IMG/VR virus record: IMGVR_UViG_3300010397_000064
Location: 1 to 39,265 of that record
Direction: 5' to 3' (one strand)
DNA: 39,265 bases
From: a virus
In this document: one piece after another, positions 1-5,569 of the stretch
Position numbering within the stretch: position 1 is the stretch's first letter
How the letters are laid out: each line of letters starts with the position of its first letter
Program-made: the position numbers and the translations under genes
The notes under the pieces: generated by a model
What the model saw: only the letters and a program-made list of their open reading frames with translations
What the model was told of the DNA's origin: nothing
Databases searched by the model: none

Positions 1-109
1 CGGGGACGGGGACGGGTACGGGTACGGGGACGGGTACGGGGACGGGTACGGGTACGGGTACGGGTCCGGGGACGGGTACGGGTACGGGGACGGGTACGGG
101 TACGGTTTT
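1..109 (+). repeat. GGGTAC/GGGGAC hexamer tandem repeat, left contig end
   Basis: Hexamers of GGG plus TAC or GAC run from base 2 to about 106, with one GGGTCC variant near 62. Regular G3-4 runs separated by 2-3 bases fit the G-quadruplex pattern on the plus strand, in DNA and in mRNA. The same array in the same orientation fills 39182-39265. Confidence 0.9.
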
Positions 110-112
110 TGA
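1..112 (+). CDS. Gly-Tyr/Gly-Asp repeat protein, 3' part (5' part at 39143-39265)
   Basis: The window opens in the middle of an open frame of alternating Gly with Tyr, Asp or once Ser, ending ...GYGF and TGA at 110-112. The same frame starts at ATG 39143 and runs off the right end. The first 13 bases equal the last 13, and removing one copy joins the two parts in frame into about 73 codons. The repeat unit is the hexamer GGGTAC/GGGGAC. No function is known to me. The product is a small, aromatic/acidic low-complexity protein, and its repeat number may be wrong because assemblers collapse such repeats. Confidence 0.75.
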   Translation, partial: GDGDGYGYGDGYGDGYGYGYGSGDGYGYGDGYGYGF

Positions 113-214
113 TTGCGATAGCGGTTGAGTTCGGTTGAATGAAGGCCGACTGCGTTGTGATGTGGTGTAGTTGTCCTAACGTTGTCGGATTTGATTTAAT
201 GGAAAGGCTGGAAG

Positions 215-352
215 ATGAAGATTGCTGAACCGTTGGTGATAATGATTGGTTTGGGTGTTTCGTTATTTCTTATGCAAAACGGAAACCCATTATTTGGTAT
301 GTGTCTTGGATTGATTTGTTTAAGTGTGTTGATGCAAGGAGCGAAGCCATGA
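215..352 (+). CDS. Small two-helix membrane protein
   Basis: ATG 215 opens a 45-residue frame (MKIAEPLVIMIGLGV... to ...QGAKP). It has two hydrophobic stretches separated by a polar QNGNP turn, as in a small hairpin inner-membrane protein. A GGAAAGG site (201-207) lies 7 bases upstream. Its TGA overlaps the next ATG at 349 (ATGA), so translation is probably coupled. Function unknown. Confidence 0.6.
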   Translation: MKIAEPLVIMIGLGVSLFLMQNGNPLFGMCLGLICLSVLMQGAKP

Positions 353-657
353 CCCACAAAGAGCCGGCGACGGAAGAATCGAAAGGAGTCGATCAGAACA
401 GAATGGTTGCGTATTGTCCGAAGGATAATTGCGGCCACGAAGTATGTATCGGCTCATTGGATCCGGATATACAGTACCTAATCCTCAAAGGCCAAGCCTG
501 GGATGAGTTGGAGAGGTGGCTCAAATCCTTAACCGAAACCGAAAAACTAAGTGAACCAACTCCTGAAAGATCGGCAACTGTTGGAACGCTTATGCGTCTG
601 AAGTACAAAATGTCCTCGCTGATCGGGGAGAAGAAAATTGAGAAGGAGGGGAAATGA
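349..657 (+). CDS. Hypothetical protein, 102 aa
   Basis: I place the start at ATG 349, which overlaps the preceding stop, and not at the in-frame ATG 301, because 349 forms a coupled ATGA junction. The protein begins MTHKEPATEESK, has a short Cys/His cluster (CPKDNCGHEVC, residues about 24-34) and a charged helical C-terminus. I do not recognise a family. The end overlaps the next gene by 4 bases. Confidence 0.7.
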   Translation: MTHKEPATEESKGVDQNRMVAYCPKDNCGHEVCIGSLDPDIQYLILKGQAWDELERWLKSLTETEKLSEPTPERSATVGTLMRLKYKMSSLIGEKKIEKEGK

Positions 658-899
658 CACAGGTTAAGCAACACGGCGATAGCGTTTTCGATTGGGAGAC
701 TATTACCGATGAGCCGATTTATTACCCGGCCCAATGTTCTTGCGGTCACCTGATCTTCGAGAGGTATTGCGTGAAAGTTGACGAGAAGACTGTGAGGCCG
801 TTTGTTTGGTGCGGGTTTTGTAGAAAACGAACTGACCTCGGAGATAGGCCGGGAACCATTGAACTTCGGCCCACCAAGGAAAAGGAGACTAAGGGATGA
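654..899 (+). CDS. Small zinc-ribbon-like protein, 81 aa
   Basis: Begins MTQVKQHGDS. CSCGH near residue 28 and WCGFC near residue 52 form two Cys pairs able to bind one zinc ion. The start overlaps the previous stop and the stop overlaps the next ATG. No specific function can be assigned. It belongs to a genome unusually rich in tiny Cys-pair proteins. Confidence 0.75.
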   Translation: MTQVKQHGDSVFDWETITDEPIYYPAQCSCGHLIFERYCVKVDEKTVRPFVWCGFCRKRTDLGDRPGTIELRPTKEKETKG

Positions 900-1312
900 C
901 TCACGCACTCTCGGCGCTATTCTCAAAGAAGTCGGATCATTGGTCAACGCCGAAAGATCTGCTTGCCGAATTGGATAAAAAGTACGGGCCTTTTACATTG
1001 GACCCGTGCCCGCTTAATGGTGAAGGTGGACTGGATATTGATTGGGCCGGGCGAGTGTTTGTGAACCCTCCTTATTCAAACGTGGGAGCTTGGATGAAAA
1101 AAGCGCGATACGAGACGCTCATTAAATGCCGCCCCGAGATCGTGGTTTGTCTTGTGCCTGCGAGAACCGATACCAAGTGGTTTCACGAGTACTGTTACGG
1201 AATTGCACAAGGCCCTGAAATCAAGTTCTTAAAGGGGCGTCTGAAATTCGGAGATTCAAAGAACTCAGCGCCATTCCCATCAATGCTAGTGATTTACAGG
1301 AGACTCCAATGA
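896..1312 (+). CDS. Phage DNA N6-adenine methyltransferase (Dam family)
   Basis: 138 residues with the layout of the phage N-6-adenine-methyltransferase family: SDHWSTPKDLL near residues 13-23, DPCPL near 36, the catalytic NPPYS near 57-61 and LVPARTDTKWFHE near 85-97. It transfers a methyl group from S-adenosylmethionine to adenine in DNA, probably to protect phage DNA from host enzymes or mark it. Length matches the compact phage form. GATC and GGATCC sites are common here, so recognition sites are not being avoided. The target sequence cannot be read from the protein. Confidence 0.88.
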   Translation: MTHALSALFSKKSDHWSTPKDLLAELDKKYGPFTLDPCPLNGEGGLDIDWAGRVFVNPPYSNVGAWMKKARYETLIKCRPEIVVCLVPARTDTKWFHEYCYGIAQGPEIKFLKGRLKFGDSKNSAPFPSMLVIYRRLQ

Positions 1313-1539
1313 CCCCCACGCCATCAGAGCCGAAGAAGGCCAGCAAAGATAACGAACTTGAGAAGGCGCTATATGGCCTCGATTTCGAGACGAAGGGTAT
1401 TATCCGTGCCAGGTTGAAGACGCTGGTTCAACACGCTTTTGAAATCGGTATTGACCTCGGGCACCAACTTTCGACGGATTCAAAGGGAATGAAAAAACAC
1501 GCCAAGCGATTCGAGAAGTCTTTTGGATTCCGCCCATGA
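1309..1539 (+). CDS. Hypothetical protein, first of a tandem paralogous pair
   Basis: 76 residues (MTPTPSEPKKASKDNELEKA... to ...FGFRP). It aligns with the next gene through the N-E-[LV]-x-KA start, a basic helix (RARLKTLVQHAFEIGID against RRRLRKLVREAYLRGCD) and the same FGF[RK]P end. This suggests tandem duplication. Basic, helical and without recognisable catalytic residues. Coupled by ATGA to both neighbours. Function unknown. Confidence 0.75.
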   Translation: MTPTPSEPKKASKDNELEKALYGLDFETKGIIRARLKTLVQHAFEIGIDLGHQLSTDSKGMKKHAKRFEKSFGFRP

Positions 1540-1766
1540 CCACCCACCACTCGAAGAAGGCCATTAAAAGTAACGAGGTTGATAAAGCGGTGGTTCAGGC
1601 TTGCGGTTGGGAGATGAACACGATGCACGCAATGAAACTCCGCCGCCGTCTTAGGAAGTTGGTGAGGGAGGCGTACTTGAGGGGATGTGACAATAATTGC
1701 AATTGCTATGGGCCGTGTGGATGTAGAGAGGCCGGATTTGTGAACCGTTTCGGATTCAAGCCATGA
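1536..1766 (+). CDS. Hypothetical protein, second paralogue with Cys-rich insert
   Basis: 76 residues, a diverged copy of the preceding gene. It keeps the basic helix and the RFGFKP end but carries a Cys-rich stretch (CDNNCNCYGPCGC, about residues 50-62) that the first copy lacks and that could bind metal. Start and stop are both ATGA overlaps. Function unknown. Confidence 0.75.
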   Translation: MTTHHSKKAIKSNEVDKAVVQACGWEMNTMHAMKLRRRLRKLVREAYLRGCDNNCNCYGPCGCREAGFVNRFGFKP

Positions 1767-1984
1767 CCCACAAACAGGAGAAGGTGCCGCTACATTATAA
1801 GACCACATCTGGAAACCTGGCTTTTATCCAAGGAAAGGTAGAGGGAACGATCATGGCTATTGCAACGCCAGGTTACGTCAAAAAAAGTCTTTCAAGGGTT
1901 TTGAGTGAGGTCGCCGAATCGCTTTCTGAAATTCGGAAAGAGGTTTATTTACTGGAATGCCGAGCGAAGGAGAGAAGGAAATGA
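1763..1984 (+). CDS. Hypothetical protein, 73 aa
   Basis: Begins MTHKQEKVPLHYK. The N-terminal part is beta-like, followed by an amphipathic helix (SLSRVLSEVAESLSEIRKEV) that could form a coiled coil and a basic end (ECRAKERRK). Coupled by ATGA on both sides. No family recognised. Confidence 0.7.
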   Translation: MTHKQEKVPLHYKTTSGNLAFIQGKVEGTIMAIATPGYVKKSLSRVLSEVAESLSEIRKEVYLLECRAKERRK

Positions 1985-2184
1985 ATGAACACCACTCTAT
2001 GGACGGAATACAAATATTTGAGTGCGACCTTGAAAAAGAGGCGGTTGTACCAGATTTAAGCGCTTACGAGATTCCAATATCCTGCCAAAGATGCGGGAAG
2101 ACGGTAGTGATGAGCGCTTTTATGTTTGATGGCCAGGACGTTTTTTGCAAGGCGTGTCGGATATATCTAAAGTTTACGTTGTGA
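1981..2184 (+). CDS. Small zinc-ribbon protein, 67 aa
   Basis: ATG 1981 overlaps the previous stop and follows a strong AAGGAGAG site, so I prefer it to the in-frame ATG 1957. Two Cys pairs (CQRC near residue 38 and CKAC near 58) make a classical small zinc ribbon with an acidic N-terminus. Function unknown; a nucleic-acid or protein adaptor role is possible. Confidence 0.75.
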   Translation: MNEHHSMDGIQIFECDLEKEAVVPDLSAYEIPISCQRCGKTVVMSAFMFDGQDVFCKACRIYLKFTL

Positions 2185-2198
2185 GGGGAGAGAAGGAA

Positions 2199-2588
2199 AT
2201 GAGCATGGAAATAAATAAGTTGGCTAAGAAGAACCACGTTTTAGCGTTGAAGAAGTGTTTTTGGGATGATGAGCAACTGGCGGTTCGCTATCCGGACGGC
2301 CTTCACGTTTACACCAAAACAGTGTTTGTTGACCAGACGGCCCAAAAGCTGGCGATGGTTCACGCGGAAATAAGCGAGGCGCTAGAAGAGGCCAGTAAAA
2401 CCGATGATTACAGACTAATCTATTTCAGTAAGGGCAAAAAGCCGGAAGGTTTCGGGGTTGAACTGGCTGACGCCATGCTCAGAATAATGGACCTCGCCGA
2501 GAGGCGGAGAGTGGACTTGGAAAAGTGTATTCGGCTCAAGTTGAAGTACAACGCCACCAGGCCACACAAACACGGAAAGCGATACTAA
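2199..2588 (+). CDS. MazG-like nucleotide pyrophosphohydrolase
   Basis: 129 residues from ATG 2199, which follows GGGAGAGAAGG. The in-frame ATG 2145 lies inside the upstream gene and is rejected. The all-alpha NTP-pyrophosphatase pattern is visible: EISEALEE (near residues 55-62) and ELADAMLRIMD (near 86-96), supplying the ExxE and ExxD magnesium-binding acids. The tail (KYNATRPHKHGKRY) resembles MazG-like phage proteins. It would hydrolyse NTPs or dNTPs to monophosphates, adjusting nucleotide pools or damping host (p)ppGpp signalling. Confidence 0.82.
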   Translation: MSMEINKLAKKNHVLALKKCFWDDEQLAVRYPDGLHVYTKTVFVDQTAQKLAMVHAEISEALEEASKTDDYRLIYFSKGKKPEGFGVELADAMLRIMDLAERRRVDLEKCIRLKLKYNATRPHKHGKRY

Positions 2589-2597
2589 GGAGCCCAA

Positions 2598-3242
2598 ATG
2601 AGCCATTCTAGCGAACGGGAACCGAAGTGCCCAAAATGTGGTAATCCTCACACAGACACGCACCAAGAAAGCGTTGACGTTGGAGTGGGTGTAATCAAAG
2701 GGCCAATAAATTATATCTGCGAAAGATGCGGCATAGGTTGGTGTCCAGATGAGGAAATGATAAAAGCGGCCGCGAATTTGGCGGAGAACGAAGAACCCTT
2801 CGCACACATCCCGCCCAAGGAAGAAGCGCCACTAACGAAAGAGGGGCCGTATAGCGCAACCTTAACCGGGCTTGGAGTAATTGGCCCAGGACTTGGTGAC
2901 CCGGCTGTCACGCTAAGACTTGCTCAAGCCGGAACGTGGTTGGAGGGCGCTAATTTTGGATTCCGAGAGGGCGCTAAATCCACCCAAGCCAAACTTGAAA
3001 GTGAGATGCAATTGTGCCAAGAGTTTAGAAAAGCCTGGTTGGTTGGAAACGAAAGGCAAGCCAAACTGGAAGCCGAAGTGGCTAGACTTCGTGAGGTTTT
3101 GAAGGCCGTGCCAGAACCAAGACTTTTCACGGAAGAGGAACTTGAGTTGGATTATTACGGGTGTTGCGATAATAAAGTTCAGGGGCCGCACAAGGCCGAC
3201 TGTTGGTGGGTGCGAGTAATGTCAGCGAAAGGCGGTAAGTGA
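2598..3242 (+). CDS. Zinc-ribbon and coiled-coil protein, 214 aa
   Basis: Starts MSHSSEREP after AAGGAG. N-terminal CPKC (about 11-14) and CERC (about 41-44) form a zinc ribbon. A long charged helix follows (about residues 120-170: AKLESEMQLCQEFR, ERQAKLEAEVARLREVL), probably a coiled coil. A Cys/His cluster lies near the C-terminus (CCDNKVQGPHKADCWW). This modular layout is typical of uncharacterised phage middle genes. Ends TGATG with the next gene. Confidence 0.75.
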   Translation: MSHSSEREPKCPKCGNPHTDTHQESVDVGVGVIKGPINYICERCGIGWCPDEEMIKAAANLAENEEPFAHIPPKEEAPLTKEGPYSATLTGLGVIGPGLGDPAVTLRLAQAGTWLEGANFGFREGAKSTQAKLESEMQLCQEFRKAWLVGNERQAKLEAEVARLREVLKAVPEPRLFTEEELELDYYGCCDNKVQGPHKADCWWVRVMSAKGGK

Positions 3243-3511
3243 TGGGACGCAGAAAGAGATTCCCGGATAGGTTAAACCTCCCCGTTGTGAGGGATAACTG
3301 CTGGTTGCCAATGAAGGACTTCCCTAAAATTAAGCGTGAGGTTGAACTGGAACGAACAGTGCGGTACGAAATCAGGTACTTCCTAATGATGGACGGCATG
3401 GGAGATATTGTTGCGAACTGGTTTGTTGGAGAAGATAGCGGATGGTTTCATGGAAAGCCTAATGAGTTTGTTGCGTGGGCAGAAGTGCTGAGACCAAGGG
3501 AGGGCGAATGA
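3242..3511 (+). CDS. Hypothetical basic protein, 89 aa
   Basis: ATG 3242 overlaps the previous stop as TGATG and is preferred to GTG 3239. The protein begins MGRRKRFPDRLNL and has a WLPM...R.VELERTVRYEIRYF core and a Trp-rich C-terminal half. No family recognised. Confidence 0.65.
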   Translation: MGRRKRFPDRLNLPVVRDNCWLPMKDFPKIKREVELERTVRYEIRYFLMMDGMGDIVANWFVGEDSGWFHGKPNEFVAWAEVLRPREGE

Positions 3512-3594
3512 TGAACACCCAAAGGATAAGTGAGATCTATGAAAAGAATTTGTCCCGAGTGCAAAGAACCTTTATTACCAAAAACAGAATTTAA
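3508..3594 (+). CDS. Possible 28-aa micropeptide
   Basis: ATGATGAACACC overlaps the stop of the upstream gene and follows GAGGG. The frame gives MMNTQRISEIYEKN... and ends at 3594, overlapping the next gene out of frame. It may only be a coupling ORF that carries ribosomes to ATG 3539. Evidence is weak. Confidence 0.3.
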   Translation: MMNTQRISEIYEKNLSRVQRTFITKNRI

Positions 3595-3784
3595 TGGTCG
3601 AATTTATGGAAACTTCTGGTGCGATGGAATTTATGAGCCATTCAAGACTTGGGAAGAAGGTGGATGGTGGATATTTAAAGACACTAAGATTAAACGAGAA
3701 AGATTGCCTAATTGCGGATTGAGATTAAACCACAAGTCTCACATGGTGTATAGGTGTCCTTGCGGATATGCGTGGGGTAATTAA
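3539..3784 (+). CDS. Zinc-ribbon protein, 81 aa
   Basis: Starting at ATG 3539 (MKRICPECKEPLLPK), it has CPEC near the N-terminus and CPCGYAW at the C-terminus, the two halves of a zinc knuckle, with a Trp-rich middle (EEGGWWIF). GTG 3530 is a weaker alternative start. The stop TAA is followed at once by the ATG of the next micro-ORF. Function unknown. Confidence 0.7.
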   Translation: MKRICPECKEPLLPKTEFNGRIYGNFWCDGIYEPFKTWEEGGWWIFKDTKIKRERLPNCGLRLNHKSHMVYRCPCGYAWGN

Positions 3785-3829
3785 ATGTGCGAATCCTGCG
3801 GTCTACCAGACGAAGAAAGGAAATTATAA
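3785..3829 (+). CDS. 14-aa CxxC micro-ORF
   Basis: The frame MCESCGLPDEERKL starts directly after the previous TAA and ends TAATG, sharing a base with the next start. It may be a real micropeptide or simply a ribosome relay. The CESC pair echoes the many Cys-pair proteins here. Confidence 0.3.
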   Translation: MCESCGLPDEERKL

Positions 3830-3924
3830 TGGATATGGATGATGTTGCGATTACAATAATGCGATGGGGTATTGCCGCCATTCTTTGGGCTATTGCTATA
3901 TTTATATTATCTAAGGCTTTCTAA
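3829..3924 (+). CDS. 31-aa single-span membrane micropeptide
   Basis: ATG 3829 follows GAAGAAAGGAAA. The peptide MDMDDVAITIMRWG... has an acidic N-terminus and then about 20 hydrophobic residues (AAILWAIAIFILS), a likely single transmembrane helix. The stop overlaps the next start as TAATG. Function unknown. Confidence 0.5.
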   Translation: MDMDDVAITIMRWGIAAILWAIAIFILSKAF

Positions 3925-3992
3925 TGTGTGACTGCGGAGGAGTGACGGAATATGACTGTACCTGTGAATTTGCGAGGGAATGTGGTGTCTAA
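3924..3992 (+). CDS. 22-aa Cys-rich micropeptide
   Basis: The frame MCDCGGVTEYDCTCEFARECGV has five cysteines in 22 residues (CxC twice), so it could bind metal. It is coupled by TAATG to the previous ORF and overlaps the start of the next gene in another frame. It contains the GGAGGAG that serves as ribosome site for the 3952 gene. Possibly only a relay. Confidence 0.35.
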   Translation: MCDCGGVTEYDCTCEFARECGV

Positions 3993-4110
3993 CGAAGTTT
4001 GCTCGACGTGTAATAGGATATTCCCCTATAATGGTCCCGTCACCATAATCATGCAATGCGATCAATGCCGCGAAAGGACGCTACTTGAACTTCCCGGGAC
4101 CGGAAATTAA
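3952..4110 (+). CDS. Small zinc-ribbon protein, 52 aa
   Basis: ATG 3952 follows an excellent GGAGGAG site (3936-3942). The protein has CSTC near residue 17 and CDQC near residue 36 with typical zinc-ribbon spacing, and ends RTLLELPGTGN. The last 26 bases overlap the TTG start of the exonuclease gene. Function unknown. Confidence 0.65.
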   Translation: MTVPVNLRGNVVSNEVCSTCNRIFPYNGPVTIIMQCDQCRERTLLELPGTGN

Positions 4111-4861
4111 GAGGCCGCGAGTATTTATATTCGATCTGGAAACAACGCCTAATTTGGCTTATGTGTGGGGTAAATATGAACAGGATGTGATCGGGGATTT
4201 TGTTAAAGAGCGGATGATTATGTCGATAGCTTGGAAGTTTCTCGGGGAGAAGAAAGTACAGACGTTATCGATCCCAGACTTCTACGGATACAATAAACCG
4301 ATTACCGAGAACAAGAAATTAATCGTTCAGATCCATAAACTATTCTGTCTCGCGGATGTGCTGGTTGGACAGAACGGTGATAACTTCGATATTAAGATGG
4401 CTAATGCAGAGTTTGTTCAGTATGGGCTTAAACCACCACCTCCACAGAGAAGCGTGGACACGCTTAAAATAGCCAAGGCTAAGTTTCGATTTAACTCCAA
4501 CAAGCTCGATGATATGGCGGCTCGATTGGGTATTGGGCGTAAGATGAAAACTGGCGGGTTCGATCTCTGGAAGGCTTGTATGGAAGGCAAGAAAACTGCC
4601 TGGACTAAGATGATTAAATATAATAAGCGAGACGTTGAGATTCTTGAGAAGCTTTATATCCGGTTCCGTCCGTGGATGAAGAACCACCCGAACCTGAACA
4701 TGGCCGATGGATCCAGTGGATGTGTGTCGTGTAAGTCGGCGCACATAGCCCCGCGAGGCTGGTTCTTCACCCAGGTGGGGCGCAAACAGAGATATAAGTG
4801 CCTTGACTGCGGGCGCTGGATGTTGGGGAAGTTAGAAAGTTGGGGGGTGGCTATCCGATGA
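4085..4861 (+). CDS. DEDD-type 3'-5' exonuclease with C-terminal zinc ribbon
   Basis: A TTG start at 4085 has AAAGGA upstream. FDLETTP (about residues 16-22) gives the first DxE, VGQNGDNFD (about 94-102) the second Asp and YNKRDVEIL (about 179-187) the third, as in the RNase H-like DnaQ/PolB exonuclease fold. A CVSC...CLDC ribbon is appended near the C-terminus. It would degrade or proofread DNA 3' ends. No polymerase domain is fused or adjacent, so it acts alone or with a host polymerase. An RNase role is an alternative. Confidence 0.82.
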   Translation: MNFPGPEIKRPRVFIFDLETTPNLAYVWGKYEQDVIGDFVKERMIMSIAWKFLGEKKVQTLSIPDFYGYNKPITENKKLIVQIHKLFCLADVLVGQNGDNFDIKMANAEFVQYGLKPPPPQRSVDTLKIAKAKFRFNSNKLDDMAARLGIGRKMKTGGFDLWKACMEGKKTAWTKMIKYNKRDVEILEKLYIRFRPWMKNHPNLNMADGSSGCVSCKSAHIAPRGWFFTQVGRKQRYKCLDCGRWMLGKLESWGVAIR

Positions 4862-4983
4862 CATACGATGATTGGCTGACTACCGAAGATGATCGGCAGT
4901 ATTGCGAATGTGGTAAAGTTCTTCACGATGGTCAAGAAATATGCCCAAGATGTTTTAAAGAAAGTGTTGACCCAAGAGTTTAG
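4858..4983 (+). CDS. Zinc-ribbon protein, 41 aa
   Basis: ATG 4858 overlaps the exonuclease stop. MTYDDWLTTEDDRQYCECGK... has CECG near residue 16 and CPRC near 30, a minimal zinc knuckle with an acidic N-terminus. It is the last gene before the structured RNA at 4993. Function unknown. Confidence 0.65.
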   Translation: MTYDDWLTTEDDRQYCECGKVLHDGQEICPRCFKESVDPRV

Positions 4984-4992
4984 GTGGGTTAT

Positions 4993-5105
4993 GCTGTGGG
5001 TGTCGGAGTGATGACCGACAGCAAGAGCCTTTGTTAGAAGGCCTCCGCCCTGTGCAAAACATAGGGTCATCACCGGAGGCTTATTAACAAAGGCTCTTTT
5101 ATTTT
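4993..5105 (+). ncRNA. Structured RNA element with loop-bulge pairing, ending in terminator-like stem
   Basis: Hairpin 1: TGTCGG (5001-5006) pairs with CCGACA (5015-5020) around an 8-base loop. Hairpin 2: the 14-base arm 5023-5036 pairs perfectly with 5085-5098, continues through GCCTCCG (5041-5047) with CGGAGGC (5074-5080), and is capped by CCCTGTG (5048-5054) with CATAGGG (5060-5066, one G-U). The 7-base bulge TCATCAC (5067-5073) is exactly complementary to GTGATGA (5008-5014) in the loop of hairpin 1, a likely tertiary contact. TTTTATTTT follows, so the 3' stem could terminate transcription. I do not recognise a known riboswitch or ribozyme. Confidence 0.75.
5085..5105 (+). terminator. Intrinsic terminator-like 3' arm
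   Basis: The long stem closing at 5098 runs straight into TTTTATTTT, giving an intrinsic-terminator layout at the end of the upstream gene block. Whether it terminates, or is regulated by the loop-bulge pairing, is inference. Confidence 0.55.
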
Positions 5106-5117
5106 AAGGAGGAATTG

Positions 5118-5342
5118 ATGAGGTATAGAGTAATTAAAACATATGTCGATTTGCTTTGTTGGGAAAATGATATTGTTTTAATGAAAACAACATCTTATAT
5201 AGATGCCACGGAAAAGGCATCTTTGATGAATGATGGCTGTATATATAAAGTCCAAGAAAAAAATGGAATTTTTTCTTGGAAATTAAGAGAAGCATATCAA
5301 TACAAAAAAAGAATTGATCGTTGTGATTGTAGAACAATTTAA
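5118..5342 (+). CDS. AT-rich hypothetical protein, 74 aa
   Basis: ATG 5118 follows AAGGAGG (5106-5112). The protein MRYRVIKTYVDLLCWENDIVLM... is a small mixed fold with an N-terminal hydrophobic strand and a basic Cys-containing end (RCDCRTI). Base composition is clearly more AT-rich than the replication genes, which suggests separate acquisition. Function unknown. Confidence 0.65.
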   Translation: MRYRVIKTYVDLLCWENDIVLMKTTSYIDATEKASLMNDGCIYKVQEKNGIFSWKLREAYQYKKRIDRCDCRTI

Positions 5343-5353
5343 GGAGGATTAGG

Positions 5354-5569
5354 ATGAAAGGATTTTTTGTTTGGTTTTATTGTATGTATAGTATTTTGTT
5401 AAGTGGTGAGTTTGTTGTGGCCGCATTGTCAGAAAAGTGGGATGGCTTTACTCCACATCAAACAGAACCTTTGCCGTTTTGGCTTTTTTTATTTTTGTTT
5501 GGGTGGTTTTGTTTGTCTATTGCCAATGCTGTTATTTGTTTGCCTAAATGTATAAAGGAGGATTTTTAA
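5354..5569 (+). CDS. AT-rich two-helix membrane protein, 71 aa
   Basis: Starts MKGFFVWFYCMYSILL after AAGGAGG. Two hydrophobic helices (about residues 2-24 and 41-62) flank a polar loop. In the first 60 bases around its start (5341-5400) only 16 are G or C, against 27 of 60 at 6181-6240 in the next gene. With 5118-5342 it forms a moron-like pair behind the RNA/terminator. Its function might be superinfection exclusion or membrane modification, but that is a guess. Confidence 0.65.
   Translation: MKGFFVWFYCMYSILLSGEFVVAALSEKWDGFTPHQTEPLPFWLFLFLFGWFCLSIANAVICLPKCIKEDF

Noticed and set aside
1-109. CRISPR array or telomere-like repeat at the ends
   Set aside because: There are no spacers and units are 6 bases. 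Both ends carry the same strand and orientation and read as one open frame, so this is a coding repeat at a circular junction and not inverted telomeres.
393-947. Minus-strand 184-aa frame in the early region
   Set aside because: It crosses three plus-strand genes with overlapping starts and stops and strong ribosome sites; it has no site of its own.
2913-3191. Several overlapping frames on both strands within the 214-aa zinc-ribbon/coiled-coil gene
   Set aside because: The open frames follow from the helix-coding composition; none has a ribosome site, and the in-frame gene 2598-3242 is coupled to its neighbours.
5000-5040. Hammerhead ribozyme suggested by TGATGA
   Set aside because: TGATGA is present, but the required CTGATGA context, GAAA core and properly placed cleavage triplet are missing.
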